A stretch of 64,000 bases of DNA. Origin: Yinghuangia soli. GTDB taxonomy: Bacteria > Actinomycetota > Actinomycetes > Streptomycetales > Streptomycetaceae. The DNA lies in NCBI RefSeq assembly GCF_021502675.1, contig NZ_JAKFHA010000010.1, positions 62,001 through 126,000 of the forward strand, read 5' to 3'. The position numbers and the translations under genes are program-made. How positions within the stretch are numbered: the first letter of the stretch is position 1; each line of letters opens with the position of its first letter. Below, one piece after another: positions 1 to 9,757 of this stretch. Under the pieces are notes generated by a model. That model saw only the letters and a list, made by a program, of their open reading frames with translations. It was not told where the DNA came from and searched no databases.

Positions 1-1302
1 GCCGGGCAGCGGGCTGATCATCATCGCGCCGGTCTCGGTCTGCCACCACGTGTCGACGATCGGGGCGCGGTCGCCGCCGATGTTCTTGCGGTACCACATC
101 CACGCCTCGGGGTTGATCGGCTCGCCGACCGAGCCGAGCACGCGCAGCGACGACAGGTCGAACTTGGCGGGGATGTCGTCGCCCCACTTCATGCAGGTGC
201 GGATCGCGGTGGGCGCGGTGTAGAGGATCGTGACGCCGTACTTCTGCACGACCTCCCACCAGCGGCCCTGGTGCGGGGTGTCCGGGGTGCCCTCGTACAT
301 GACCTGGGTGGCGCCGTTGGAGAGCGGCCCGTACACGATGTACGAGTGCCCGGTGACCCAGCCGATGTCCGCGGTGCACCAGTAGACGTCGGTCTCCGGC
401 TTGAGGTCGAAGACCGCGTGGTGGGTGTAGGACGCCTGGGTGAGGTAGCCGCCGGAGGTGTGCAGGATGCCCTTCGGCTTACCCGTGGTGCCGGAGGTGT
501 AGAGGATGAAGAGCGGGTGTTCGGCCTCGAACGCCTCGGGGGTGTGGGTCTCCGGCTGCGCGTCGACGAGCTCGTGCCACCAGACGTCGCGGCCCTCGGT
601 CCAGGCCACGTCCTCGCCGGTGCGGCGGACCACGAGGACGTTGCGCACGTCCGGGCAGGACGCCAGGGCGTCGTCGATCGCGGGCTTGAGCGCGGACGCC
701 TTGCCGCGGCGGTAGCCGCCGTCCGCGGTGATGACCACGCGGGCGTCGGCGTCCTGGATGCGCGACGAGACCGCGTCCGCGGAGAAGCCGCCGAACACGA
801 CCGAGTGCGGGGCGCCGATGCGCGCGCAGGCGAGCATCGAGAAGACCGCCTCGGGGATCATCGGCAGGTAGATCGCCACCCGGTCGCCGGCCTGCACGCC
901 CAGCCCGGTGAGCGCGTTCGCGGCCTTCGACACCTCGCGCTGCAGCTCGGCGTAGGTGATGGTGCGGCTGTCGCCGGGCTCGCCTTCCCAGTGGATCGCG
1001 ACCCGGTCGCCGAGGCCGGCCTCGACATGCCGGTCCACGCAGTTGTACGCGACGTTCAGCTTGCCGTCCGCGAACCACTTGGCGAACGGCGCGTTCGACC
1101 AGTCCAGGGTCTCGGTGGGCGCGGTCGCCCAGTCCAGCCGGGCGGCCTGCTCGGCCCAGAAGCCCAGGCGGTCGGCGGCGGCCTGCTCGTACGCGGCGGC
1201 CGTGACGTTGGCCGAGGCGGCGAGCGCGGCGGGCGGAGCGAAGCGGCGCTCCTCTTTGAGCAGGTTGGACAGTGCCTCGCGGTTCTCGGCTGCGTCACTC
1301 AC
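1..1302 (-). CDS. acs: Acetyl-CoA synthetase, 5' part (3' end outside window)
   Basis: Makes acetyl-CoA from acetate, ATP and CoA through an acetyl-adenylate in the cytosol. The 434 visible codons contain the adenylate-forming P-loop [10 protein letters not shown] near residue 267 and the DTWWQTETG adenylate-binding motif near residue 420, both diagnostic of Acs. The family is about 650 residues, so the C-terminal lid with the regulatory lysine lies beyond the window edge. The GTG start at 1302 is fixed by a GGAGG at 1310-1314, seven bases upstream. It is transcribed away from an untranslated spacer (1303-1529), so it is probably monocistronic or the first gene of its unit. Identification is very secure. 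Confidence 0.97.
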   Translation of the reverse strand, partial: MSDAAENREALSNLLKEERRFAPPAALAASANVTAAAYEQAAADRLGFWAEQAARLDWATAPTETLDWSNAPFAKWFADGKLNVAYNCVDRHVEAGLGDRVAIHWEGEPGDSRTITYAELQREVSKAANALTGLGVQAGDRVAIYLPMIPEAVFSMLACARIGAPHSVVFGGFSADAVSSRIQDADARVVITADGGYRRGKASALKPAIDDALASCPDVRNVLVVRRTGEDVAWTEGRDVWWHELVDAQPETHTPEAFEAEHPLFILYTSGTTGKPKGILHTSGGYLTQASYTHHAVFDLKPETDVYWCTADIGWVTGHSYIVYGPLSNGATQVMYEGTPDTPHQGRWWEVVQKYGVTILYTAPTAIRTCMKWGDDIPAKFDLSSLRVLGSVGEPINPEAWMWYRKNIGGDRAPIVDTWWQTETGAMMISPLPG

Positions 1303-1436
1303 GCGTTTTCCTCCGTCGTGCAGACTTTGCGTGACATCTTCTATCGCCTGTAGCGAATCAGTGACCGGGCGGGGCTGACAAGAGGCCATCCGTAATTGGT
1401 TTAGACCTCTTCGGAGGGTGTGCAGGTACCCGGCGA

Positions 1437-1487
1437 CCGGACGGCCGCGGCCCCGGATGAGACGCGCGACACGGTCCGGCCGTCCGG
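1437..1487 (-). terminator. Possible terminator after the lipoprotein gene
   Basis: An 11-bp perfect inverted repeat (CCGGACGGCCG at 1437-1447, CGGCCGTCCGG at 1477-1487) encloses a 29-base loop, 43 bases past the stop of the minus-strand lipoprotein gene. The loop is long and there is no T-run, so termination is only inferred from position. Confidence 0.35.
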
Positions 1488-1529
1488 GTGAACGCGTGAG
1501 TGCGCGCGGGGACGGTCGGGCGGACGCGG

Positions 1530-1973
1530 TCAGCCTGCGGCAGGCGCCTCTGCTGCCTCCGGGTCCTCCATCGGCTCCCCGGGCGGCTGCCCATTGCCGC
1601 CCAGCTCCGGGGCGATCAAGGCGGGGTCCGCACCGAAGCCGAGGAACAGCTCGGCCCAGGTCTTGTCCAGCGCGGTCGGCCCCTTCCCGTCGCAGTACGG
1701 CTTGAGGCCGTTGGCCGTGTAGTGCCGCAGCAGCTCGAAGACCTTGGCGGTGTCGCCTTCCTCGGCGGAGGTGTAGTCGGCGCCCGGGTCCTGCGACTGG
1801 TGCTCCTGGCAGGTTGCGGACGCCGGGGCGGGGGCGAAGGCCCCTCCGCCGCCCGGCTGGGCGGACCCCTTTTTGTCCCCGCCTCCGCCGGAGCAGGCGG
1901 TCAGGACGAAGAGCACGGCGGCGGCGCAGACGGCGAGCCGTCGCCCGGACGTCCGGGTCGTGGTGGTGCGCAT
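1530..1973 (-). CDS. Small secreted lipoprotein of unknown function
   Basis: A 147-residue protein with a lipoprotein signal: basic N-terminus, hydrophobic stretch and lipobox LTAC followed by a Gly/Ser-rich linker. The mature part is short, acidic and Pro/Glu-rich at its end, and I recognise no domain. The ATG at 1973 is preferred because GAGGGGG lies upstream and the signal peptide begins there; the frame is open further upstream but without signal features. It starts 34 bases after the metal exporter gene on the same strand, so it is probably the last gene of the TPR-NicO unit. A role in periplasmic metal handling is only a guess from this context. Confidence 0.7.
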   Translation of the reverse strand: MRTTTTRTSGRRLAVCAAAVLFVLTACSGGGGDKKGSAQPGGGGAFAPAPASATCQEHQSQDPGADYTSAEEGDTAKVFELLRHYTANGLKPYCDGKGPTALDKTWAELFLGFGADPALIAPELGGNGQPPGEPMEDPEAAEAPAAG

Positions 1974-2007
1974 GGCGATTCCCCCTCGGGAACTGGGTGC
2001 TCGGCGG

Positions 2008-3735
2008 TCAGCCGAAGGCGGCAGGTGCGGACAGGCCGCGCCAGGCAAGGACCAGCCCGACGGCGACCACGAAAAGGGCGGTGAGGACAGGGGTGCGGCG
2101 CAGGACCGGCCGCGCGGCCTTGGCCAGGAGTGCGGCACGCCCGGAGACGGCCCCGCGCCGCACCCGGTCGCGTACGCGGACCAGCAGCAGTCCGGCGGCG
2201 GTCAGCACCGCGGCCATGCCGAGTCCGTACGCGAGGACCAGCAGCACGCCGAATGCCGTGCGGCCGAGGGCGATGGCGCCGAGCAGCACGACCAGCGCGG
2301 ACGGGCTGGGGACGAGCCCGCCGGCGATGCCCATGCCGACGAGCACGCGGCGGCGCGGGGGTGGGCCGTCGGCCGGGCCGTGGTGGTGCGTGTGGGTGTG
2401 CGCGTGGTCGTGCTCGTGCTCATGCCCCGGCCCGTGGGTGCCCGGGTGGGCATGGGCGTGCGGGTGCGGGTGGCCGTGACCCGTGCCGGGGAAGGCGGTT
2501 GCGGCCGCCGACACAAGCTCGCGACCGGCGTGTTCGTGCCCGTGCCCGTGCCCGTGCCCGTGCCCGTGCTCGTGCGAGTGCCCGTGGCCGTGCTCGTGCG
2601 AGTGCGCGTGGCCGTGTTCGTGGGTGTGTCCGTGCACGAAGCCGGTGCCCCGCAATGCCGCACGCAGCAGCGTCACCCCGACCGCGGCGACCAGGATGCC
2701 GCTCGCGGCACCCAGGTAGGCCAGCACCGACTCGCCGGTGAGCGACGCCGACGCGGTCAACGCCAGCCCCAGCGCCAGCACCCCTGCGGTGTGCGTGAGC
2801 GTCACCGTGGCGCCGACCATGACCGCGTCGCGCACGCCCTGCCGGCGCCCGTCCGCATTGCGCAAGGCCAGGTAGGCGGCCATCACGGTCTTCCCGTGCC
2901 CGGGAAGTGCGGCGTGCGAGGCACCCAGCAGCAGGGCCAGGAGCACCGCGGCCAGCCCGGCGCCGACGGTGATGTCGTCCGCGCCGACGAGGTCGTCGAA
3001 GGTTTCCTGGACCGCGTCGTAGGCATCGGCCACGAAGCCCGGGAGCACCGAGTCCTCCGGCGTCGACACACGCGCCCCGGCCGGGGCGGCGTCGGTGCCG
3101 GGCCGTACGTCCAGCTCGACGGAACGCCGGTCGAGCGGCGACGACAGAAGATCCGTCGGGTAGTTGCGCAGCTCACCGCTCGTGCTGGCCCGCGGCGCCG
3201 CATCCAGTGGCAGGGCGACGCCCTCGCCCACCGCGGTGAACTCCCGCCAGCCGACCCGGTCGGCGAGGTGGTGCGAGGAGACCGCCAGCCGGGCGGGCCG
3301 GTCCAGCGCCGCGGCCGCGCTCAGCCGGCATTCGACGCGCGTGGTCGGCAATCCTCCGCTGCCCGGCTGCTGTTCCGCGCGCACCCCGGTCACGGTCCAC
3401 ACCGAAGCCCGGCCGTCGACGGTGATCCGCAGGTCGCGGGCCACGCGTCCGCAAGAGTCCGCGGCGTACGCGGCCAGCTCGGCGGCCGACGCCGTGCCGT
3501 CCCGGTCGCCGTCGATGCGGTCGCGTTCCTGGCGGGTCGGGATCTCGGCGAGGTCGAGCACCGCGAAGTCGTCGACGCGGTCCGGCCGCACGGTCAGCCC
3601 GTGGTACTGGTTCACGCTCAGGTTGCCCAGCGGGTGGGCTTCGGCGGCCGGTGCCCCGACGCCGGCCTGCGCGACCGCGGTCAGGGCGGCAGCGCCGAGC
3701 ACCGCGCCGATGCGCTGCCTCGTACGCGACTTCAC
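2008..3735 (-). CDS. NicO-family nickel/cobalt-type exporter with His-rich loops
   Basis: A 575-residue membrane protein. A signal peptide (about 1-34, cleavage near AEA-HP) is followed by an extracytoplasmic domain to about residue 230. The NicO core then begins with a helix carrying the signature GASHAALPGHGK. Two cytoplasmic-type loops (about 365-398 and 418-455) are almost pure His/Gly/Glu/Asp, typical of metal-binding loops in RcnA/NicO exporters. Family knowledge points to efflux of Ni or Co; substrate and direction are inferred. The GTG at 3735 has GGAGGT five bases upstream and overlaps the TPR gene's stop as GTGA, so the two are translationally coupled. The N-terminal soluble domain makes it longer than bare NicO proteins. 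Confidence 0.85.
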   Translation of the reverse strand: MKSRTRQRIGAVLGAAALTAVAQAGVGAPAAEAHPLGNLSVNQYHGLTVRPDRVDDFAVLDLAEIPTRQERDRIDGDRDGTASAAELAAYAADSCGRVARDLRITVDGRASVWTVTGVRAEQQPGSGGLPTTRVECRLSAAAALDRPARLAVSSHHLADRVGWREFTAVGEGVALPLDAAPRASTSGELRNYPTDLLSSPLDRRSVELDVRPGTDAAPAGARVSTPEDSVLPGFVADAYDAVQETFDDLVGADDITVGAGLAAVLLALLLGASHAALPGHGKTVMAAYLALRNADGRRQGVRDAVMVGATVTLTHTAGVLALGLALTASASLTGESVLAYLGAASGILVAAVGVTLLRAALRGTGFVHGHTHEHGHAHSHEHGHGHSHEHGHGHGHGHGHEHAGRELVSAAATAFPGTGHGHPHPHAHAHPGTHGPGHEHEHDHAHTHTHHHGPADGPPPRRRVLVGMGIAGGLVPSPSALVVLLGAIALGRTAFGVLLVLAYGLGMAAVLTAAGLLLVRVRDRVRRGAVSGRAALLAKAARPVLRRTPVLTALFVVAVGLVLAWRGLSAPAAFG

Positions 3736-5012
3736 GACGCACCTCCGGGAGTTGCGGCAACCGGGGGCGCGCCCGTGGCGGACAGCGCCCGTTCGATCTC
3801 GGCCAGGTGCCGGACCGGAACCGGGTCGCGCCAGCCGTCCGCGAGGGCGCGGCGCGCATAACCGACGGCTTCTGCATCGCGGCCGTTGCGGTGCAGGGCC
3901 CAGGCGAGCGCGTCGGCGGTGAAGACCGATTGCCGGCGGCCCCACTCGGCCTCGGCACGGCGCAGCGCCTCGGCGGGGTCGCCGTGGTCGGCCTCGAACT
4001 GGGCGCGGGCCAGGTCGTCGCCGGCCCCGTTGGCTTCGAGGAGCGCGAACGACGCTGCAGACAGGTCGTATTGCGCCCGGGCCTCATCCGCTCGGCCGGC
4101 GGATTCGAGCAGTTCGCCGTACTCGGCGAGGAACTGCGGGACCGGCAGGGCAGCGGTCGCGGCCGCGTACTCGGCGAGGGCCTGGTCGCGGGCCGCGCCG
4201 CCGGGCAGCGCGGCCAGTGCGGCGCCGCGCCCGGCCCGCAGCGCGGGGTCGCCGGGAACGGCGGCAAGCCCCGCGTCGAAGTGCCTTACGGCAGCCGCCG
4301 GATCACCCTGCCGACGGGCGAGTTCGGCCAGGTAGCGGTGGCAGTATGCGACCTCGTCCGGTGAAGCGGCCAGGTCCAGGCCGCGCTGCAAGGCGGCCTG
4401 CGCCCCGGCCAGGTCGCCGCGCAGTTCCAGGTCGTATCCGGCCCGCGTGAACGCCGCGACCGAGGGCCGCAGGTCGAGCATCCGCTGGACGGCCGCGGTG
4501 GCCTCGGCCGCGGCGCCGAGTTGGGTGAGCGCATCGGCGAGTGCGCCGTAAGCAGTGGCGCTGTAGGGCTCGGCGGCTGCGGCGCGCGCGGCGAAGTCGC
4601 GGGCGGGGCCGAAGTCGTGACGGGCGTTGGCGAGCGCGGCCTGTGCGGCGAGCGCGGGCGCGTACGCCGCGTCGCCGGGAACCGAGCCGGCCAGCGCCCG
4701 GTCGAGCGCCTGCTGCGCGCGCGGGTAGTAGGTCGGGTCGCCGGTCACCCGCGCCTGCTCGACGTACGCCGCGCCCAAGGTGGCGAGCGCACGGGCATCG
4801 TCGGGCCGGGTACGCAGCTTCTGCTGTGCGGCCGCGATCACGGCGGCGAGCGAGCCGCGCCCGGAGGCGGCGTCCGGTGCGGCCGGCACCGCGGCCGCGG
4901 GTGCCGCCGCGGAACCCCGGTCCGGCAGCGCGACCAGCGCGGGTACGCCGACGAGCAGGGCCGCGGCGGCTGCCAAGGCCGCCGCCAGCCGGGCGGTCGC
5001 GTGCTTGTTCAT
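3732..5012 (-). CDS. Secreted or anchored TPR-repeat protein
   Basis: A 426-residue protein with an N-terminal hydrophobic segment (about 8-30) followed by a long all-helical, Ala-rich array of tetratricopeptide-like repeats (about 55-420), with repeat signatures such as A..LG.AY and A...Y.RAL. TPR arrays bind partner proteins; no catalytic residues are visible. The ATG at 5012 follows a GGGGG tract. Its stop overlaps the start of the NicO gene by four bases (GTGA), and DUF4331 lies 127 bases upstream. This suggests a DUF4331-TPR-NicO module in which the TPR protein is an assembly or scaffold factor outside the membrane. That role is inference. Confidence 0.8.
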   Translation of the reverse strand: MNKHATARLAAALAAAAALLVGVPALVALPDRGSAAAPAAAVPAAPDAASGRGSLAAVIAAAQQKLRTRPDDARALATLGAAYVEQARVTGDPTYYPRAQQALDRALAGSVPGDAAYAPALAAQAALANARHDFGPARDFAARAAAAEPYSATAYGALADALTQLGAAAEATAAVQRMLDLRPSVAAFTRAGYDLELRGDLAGAQAALQRGLDLAASPDEVAYCHRYLAELARRQGDPAAAVRHFDAGLAAVPGDPALRAGRGAALAALPGGAARDQALAEYAAATAALPVPQFLAEYGELLESAGRADEARAQYDLSAASFALLEANGAGDDLARAQFEADHGDPAEALRRAEAEWGRRQSVFTADALAWALHRNGRDAEAVGYARRALADGWRDPVPVRHLAEIERALSATGAPPVAATPGGAS

Positions 5013-5139
5013 GGTGGATCCCCCAGAGCCGACGGGCTGACGGGCGGTCGCCGGACCCGGGGGAGTGCCCCGGGTCCGGTCCAGGACCGCGTGGTCGTAC
5101 ATGCCGTGCCGTACTTGTGCGGGTACCGTCCGGCTGCGC

Positions 5140-6648
5140 TCAGCCCTTCGGCAGGGCGCGGTTGACCGCCCAGTACTCCGGCAATCCCACATAGGGGAAG
5201 GCGGCGCCGAAGTTCTTGTTGTTGACGTCGACCATGTCGCCCTTGGCGAGCGCGGGCACGAGCTTGCCGGTGACCGCGGCGCCTTCCAGGGCCTGGAGTT
5301 CGATGTCCACGACGTCGTCGGAGAGCCGGCGCCCGTTCGGGAATCCGGCCAGGTCGCCGCCCAGCACGCCGAGCCGGTTGGGCTTGGCCGCGGGCGGGAC
5401 GGACATGTTGAGCCGCAGCTCTTCGGCGGGCACGAACTTCTTCGGGTCCACGTCCTTGTTGAGCAGCTGCGAGTTGAGGTCGGCCTTGATGGGTCCGCCG
5501 GCCGCGTTCGCGATGCCGGTCAGGAAGATCTCCACCAGGTCGTCGCGCGGCGTCGCCGGGGCCTTGAGGCCGTAGATCTTCTCGATCAGCTGCGGCACCT
5601 CGGGGTTCTTCACCCGGTCCACCAACTGCGGGACCTTGGCGTCCTGGTCGGGCGTCAGCGCGTTGAAGCGGTCCTTCAGCGCGGCGGGCACCACGACCTC
5701 GTTGACCAGCGGGTTGCCGAGCCGGGAGACCTGGATGTACTTGCCCCAGTCGCGGTTCTTGCCGTCCTCGGTGACGATGTCGAAGCCGCGGCGCTCGGTG
5801 GTGCTCCACACCCCGATGACCGGGTTGCGCGCCGCATCGCCGTTCAGCGCCAGGGTGTTCTTGGGCAGCTGCAGGGCGATGGTGTTGACGTTGTACCCGG
5901 CCACGGTGTCCTGGCCGACCTCGGACAGGTCGCCGCCGTAGAGCAGGTCGAAGACCCGCAGGTCGAGGAAGAAGGGGTCCTCGGTCTGGCCCGCGAAGAC
6001 GCGGCCGCCGCCCGGCACGTCGGTGAGCGCTGCGTCGCGCAGTGCCTGGTAGTTCGGCATCGAGGCCTTGCCCACGTTGGACGGGGCGGCCACTGCGTTG
6101 TCGACGAGCACGCGCGAGCTCTTGCCGGGGCGGATCTCCTCGACCGTGTAGGTCTGCCGGAACAGCAGGTTCTCGTCGTCGAGGGAGGTGACCGGCCCGT
6201 TGTTGTAGAGGAACGTGCTGGTACCGCGCTTGTCCTGGTTCTTGAAGGTGAAGCGGTACGTCACGTCCGGCTTGCCGTCGCCGTCCGCGTCGACGTTGAG
6301 GTTGTAGCGGGCGTCCGCGGCGAACGGGTAGAAGTTCGGCCCGCCGTTCGGCTCCTGGAACGGCACGAAGTTCGCCACCAGGGTGACGGTGTCCGTCCGG
6401 TCCGGGCTGACGAACGCGTAGACGTCGGTGTTGTCCAGCTGCGGGCTGGTCGCGATGAGCGGCGCCTCGCGGTGGCTGGACGCCCCGGCCCGGTCCAGGC
6501 CGGGGAACGCGAGAGTGGCGGTGGCCAGGAAGGCGCCGGCGCCGAGCAGGGCGACGGCCGGCGTGGTCCGGCGGCGCCGGCCCGGGCGCGGGCCCGGGAG
6601 TGCGGTGGCGGCCGCCGCCGTGGAGGCGTGGCCGTTCGTACGGGTCAT
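5140..6648 (-). CDS. DUF4331 secreted protein
   Basis: A 502-residue protein. An Arg-rich N-terminus and hydrophobic segment precede the conserved DUF4331 opening ASSHREAPLI..., followed by the typical NTDVYAF and FYPFAADARYN patches and the terminal GLPEYWAVN region. The family is exported and has no established biochemical role. The start is the ATG at 6648, with only a weak AAGGG upstream. It is on the same strand as the TPR-NicO-lipoprotein genes and 127 bases upstream of them, so co-transcription is likely. An ECF-type sigma factor often accompanies this family, but none is in view. Confidence 0.9.
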   Translation of the reverse strand: MTRTNGHASTAAAATALPGPRPGRRRRTTPAVALLGAGAFLATATLAFPGLDRAGASSHREAPLIATSPQLDNTDVYAFVSPDRTDTVTLVANFVPFQEPNGGPNFYPFAADARYNLNVDADGDGKPDVTYRFTFKNQDKRGTSTFLYNNGPVTSLDDENLLFRQTYTVEEIRPGKSSRVLVDNAVAAPSNVGKASMPNYQALRDAALTDVPGGGRVFAGQTEDPFFLDLRVFDLLYGGDLSEVGQDTVAGYNVNTIALQLPKNTLALNGDAARNPVIGVWSTTERRGFDIVTEDGKNRDWGKYIQVSRLGNPLVNEVVVPAALKDRFNALTPDQDAKVPQLVDRVKNPEVPQLIEKIYGLKAPATPRDDLVEIFLTGIANAAGGPIKADLNSQLLNKDVDPKKFVPAEELRLNMSVPPAAKPNRLGVLGGDLAGFPNGRRLSDDVVDIELQALEGAAVTGKLVPALAKGDMVDVNNKNFGAAFPYVGLPEYWAVNRALPKG

Positions 6649-6862
6649 GGCAGTGCCCTTCGGTCCTGGGACGGCTCCGCGCCCGCCGGTCGGGCGGGCG
6701 CGGATTTGTCGGTGCGGACCGGGTCCCCGGTGCACCGCCACGACGCCTGCAGACGTCTCGTTGTGGCGGTCTGTGTCCACCCCTGTTTCGGAGCGGAACG
6801 CCCGGAGGTTGGGCGGGACTTCGAACTTCTTTCCGGAGCAGCCCAGAGGGGTTCGGAGCAGA

Positions 6863-6891
6863 CCGGTCCAGCCTGGATCAGGCTGGACCGG
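6863..6891 (-). terminator. Hairpin terminator after SulP-CA gene
   Basis: A perfect 13-bp stem (CCGGTCCAGCCTG / CAGGCTGGACCGG) with a 3-base loop starts 11 bases past the stop of the SulP-carbonic anhydrase gene and precedes DUF4331. No T-run follows, as is common in actinomycetes. Confidence 0.75.
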
Positions 6892-6902
6892 ACCGGACCG
6901 GA

Positions 6903-9320
6903 TCAGGCCGGGGCGGCCTCGAATTCCTGCTCCAGGGCGGGCGGACCGGCCTGTTCGGCTTCGTCGCCGCCTGGCGCGTCCACCGGTTCGAAGCGCCCGG
7001 TGGCGGCGTCGTGCACGTACATCTGGGCGGATGCCAGATCGAAGTACAGTCCGAAGAGCCGGAGTTGCCGGTCCTCGACGGCACGGTGCACGACCGGGTG
7101 GCCGAGCAGGTTGTCGAGCTGCTGCAGCACATTGGTGAGGCACAGCTGCTCGACGGGCGGCGGCGCGTAGCCGGACAGGGTGGGGGCCGGGCGCGCGGCG
7201 AACCGGTCCAGGCTGGCGCGCCCGTTGGCCAGCCAGCGCCGCAGGTGCGGGGTGTTGTCCGGGACGCCGTGGGCGCCCTCGCCGCCCGCCGCCGGGGCGG
7301 TGGAGTCGAGCAGCGCCTGCATGGCACCGCACCCGGAGTGCCCGCAGACGGTGATGCTGCGGACGCCGAGCACCGAGACCGCGTACTCGATCGCGGCGCC
7401 CACCGAGTCGTCGCCCGGGTCGGCGACCAGGTGCAGCGGCACGAGGTTGCCGACGTTGCGGACCGTGAACAGGTCGCCGGGGCCGCTCGCGGTGATGAGG
7501 TTCGGCACGATGCGCGAGTCCGCGCAGGTGATGAACAGCTGGGCGGGGTTCTGCCCTTCGAGGGCGAGGCGCTCCAGGAACGGCTGGACCAGGGGTGCGG
7601 TGCGCAGCTGGAACTCCCGGGTGCCGGCCACCAGCGGGTGCGCGGGCGGGCGGCCGCGGCGCGGGTGCAGCCGCTGCCAGTGCCACCACGGGGCGAACCA
7701 GCGTGCGGACGGGGTGGGTCCGACGCGTCCCGAGCCGGGCTGGCCTTCGGCGGCGCGCACGTAGTGGTCGTCGTGGATCTCCTCGATCTCCACCTGGCCG
7801 CCGCCCGCGACGTATCCGGTCCGCCACGAGTGCACGGCCTCGAACGCGGCTTGGTCGAGGTAGTCGACGGTGAGGTCGAGGACCACGTGCTCGCCGGGCG
7901 GCAGGCGGTCCAGGATGCGCGACAGCCGCGGCACCGACAGGAAGCTGAGCGAGCCGTGCACTTCCACGTGCAGCGCGCCGTCGCGCTCGTAGGTGTGCAC
8001 GGTGCTGCGGCCGAGCCGGACGAGCGCCATCACCACGGCGGCGACGACGCCGAGCGCCACGCCTTCGAGGACGCCTGCGAACACGACGCCGGCCACGGTG
8101 GCGACGTACGCCGGGAACTCGCGGTGCCGGTGCACGTGCCGGATGTGCGCGCGGTTGACCATCTGCATGCCGACGACCATGACCAGCGCGGCCAGCGCGG
8201 CCAGCGGGATGCGCTGCACGAACCCGGCCAACAGGCCGGCGAACAGCAGCACCCAGAAGCCGTGCAGCACGGTGGCGGTACGGGTGACCGCCCCGGCCCG
8301 GATGTTGGCGGTGGAGCGGATTGCACCGCCCGACACCGGGAAGCCGCCGGCCAGGCCGGATACGACGTTCCCGAGCCCCTGGGCGGCGAGTTCGCGGTCC
8401 AGGTCGGCGGACCGGCCGGGCCGCATGCGGTCGGTGGCCACCGCGGACAGGAGCGATTCGACGCCGCCGACCACCGCCACGGTGACCACCGCGGTGAGCA
8501 GTCCGGCCCAGCCGTACCCGGTGGGCAGCGCGGGCAACGTCAGGACGGTGCCCGGCAGGTCGACGCGCGCGACCGGCATGTCCAGCAGCACGGCCACCAG
8601 CGTGGCCAGGCCCACCGCGACCAGCGGGGCGGGCAGCCGGCGCAGGGCGCTCGGCCGGGCCGGGAGCAGCGGCCAGGCCAGCAGCACGGCCACGGTCAGC
8701 AGGCCGATGGTCAGTTCGGGCGCGCGCAGCGCGGCGAACTGGCCCGGGAGTTCGCGCAGGTTGTCCAGCGCGGCGCTCTGCGGCGAGCCGCCGAGCACGA
8801 CGTGGAACTGCGCGATGGCGATGACGATGCCGATGCCGGCGAGCATGCCGTGCACGATCGCCGGGGACAGCGCGAGGGCCGCGCGGGCCACCCTGGCGAG
8901 GCCGAGGAGCACCTGGAGGACGCCGGCCAGCACGGTGATCGCGCAGGTGACGCGCCACCCGTAGGTGCCCACCAGGCCGGCCACCACCACGGTCAGGCCG
9001 GCCGCCGGGCCGCTGATCTGCAGCGGGGCGCCGCCCAGGGTGCCGACCAGGATGCCGCCCACGACCGCGGCGATGATGCCCGCGGTGAGCGGGGCGCCGG
9101 CGGCGAGGGCGATGCCCAGGGACATCGGGATGGCGATGAGGGACACGACGAGCGAGGCGCCCAGGTCGTGCCCGAACGCGGCCCGCTTGGCGCGGAACCG
9201 GGGACTGCGGGTGAAGCGGGTGCTTGGAGAACTGCGGGGACTGCGGGGATCGCGGGGGGACGGCTCGGGCGGGGTCGGCCCGGGCGGTCGGGGTGTGGGC
9301 GCGGACGCAGGGAGGGGCAT
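6903..9320 (-). CDS. SulP anion transporter fused to beta-carbonic anhydrase
   Basis: An 805-residue fusion. Residues about 45-430 form a SulP membrane domain with many hydrophobic helices and the conserved QISGPAAGLTV and GGFPVSGGAIRSTANI patches. Residues about 445-545 are a STAS domain. Residues about 580-790 are a beta-carbonic anhydrase with zinc ligands in CADSR (about 598) and CGHSGCGAM (about 658-666). Such fusions are generally read as bicarbonate transporters coupled to CO2 hydration at the membrane; the substrate here is inferred. The ATG at 9320 has GGAGGAG at good spacing. A leading Pro/Ser-rich 45 residues may be cytosolic tail. It appears to be its own transcription unit. Confidence 0.92.
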   Translation of the reverse strand: MPLPASAPTPRPPGPTPPEPSPRDPRSPRSSPSTRFTRSPRFRAKRAAFGHDLGASLVVSLIAIPMSLGIALAAGAPLTAGIIAAVVGGILVGTLGGAPLQISGPAAGLTVVVAGLVGTYGWRVTCAITVLAGVLQVLLGLARVARAALALSPAIVHGMLAGIGIVIAIAQFHVVLGGSPQSAALDNLRELPGQFAALRAPELTIGLLTVAVLLAWPLLPARPSALRRLPAPLVAVGLATLVAVLLDMPVARVDLPGTVLTLPALPTGYGWAGLLTAVVTVAVVGGVESLLSAVATDRMRPGRSADLDRELAAQGLGNVVSGLAGGFPVSGGAIRSTANIRAGAVTRTATVLHGFWVLLFAGLLAGFVQRIPLAALAALVMVVGMQMVNRAHIRHVHRHREFPAYVATVAGVVFAGVLEGVALGVVAAVVMALVRLGRSTVHTYERDGALHVEVHGSLSFLSVPRLSRILDRLPPGEHVVLDLTVDYLDQAAFEAVHSWRTGYVAGGGQVEIEEIHDDHYVRAAEGQPGSGRVGPTPSARWFAPWWHWQRLHPRRGRPPAHPLVAGTREFQLRTAPLVQPFLERLALEGQNPAQLFITCADSRIVPNLITASGPGDLFTVRNVGNLVPLHLVADPGDDSVGAAIEYAVSVLGVRSITVCGHSGCGAMQALLDSTAPAAGGEGAHGVPDNTPHLRRWLANGRASLDRFAARPAPTLSGYAPPPVEQLCLTNVLQQLDNLLGHPVVHRAVEDRQLRLFGLYFDLASAQMYVHDAATGRFEPVDAPGGDEAEQAGPPALEQEFEAAPA

Positions 9321-9757
9321 GGTCCCGTCTCCTCCGGGTGGTCAGCTGACGCCGGCTTTGCGGGCCGGGCGAACAGTTGGTCAGGCGGGGCTGGCGGGTG
9401 GCCGAGTGGGGTGCCTTGTGGGCAGGGGGAGTCGGCGGCGAAAACGCCAAGGTTGCGCTAAGTAGTCTTTACGTTACCTTCAGTTTCTCATCTAGAAACG
9501 GTAAAAAGCCCACTCAAACGGGTGAAAGAAATCCGCGGGGCGTGAGCCGTGACCTTCGGGCGACCGCCGAGTTGTCACCTACAGTGATGTGTCTTGCTTC
9601 ACATGGCCGGTGCGTGAGCAGCACCGAATGCCGGGTATGCGGCGATGGTCGCCGGGTACCGGTGCAACCGGGCGGCGTCGCTGTGCGTGTTTGTGGACAA
9701 GTGGTGGTGCCGCATCCGCCCCGGACCGTCCGGTCCCGTCAACGTTTGAGGTGAACT
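9321..9757. other. 437-base divergent intergenic region
   Basis: Lies between divergently transcribed SulP-CA and the deacetylase-like gene. It contains a locally AT-rich block (about 9450-9535), where promoters for both genes would be expected, and a consensus Streptomyces-type DnaA box. I see no RNA gene or riboswitch fold that I can support. Confidence 0.6.
9692..9700 (-). promoter_or_regulatory. DnaA-box-like site
   Basis: TGTGGACAA here reads TTGTCCACA on the minus strand, an exact match to the DnaA box preferred in streptomycetes. It is single and 58 bases upstream of the deacetylase-like gene, so function is unproven. Confidence 0.35.

Noticed and set aside
9450-9757. Riboswitch upstream of the deacetylase-like gene
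   Set aside because: Checked for c-di-AMP (ydaO) and cobalamin landmarks; none of the conserved boxes is present in order.
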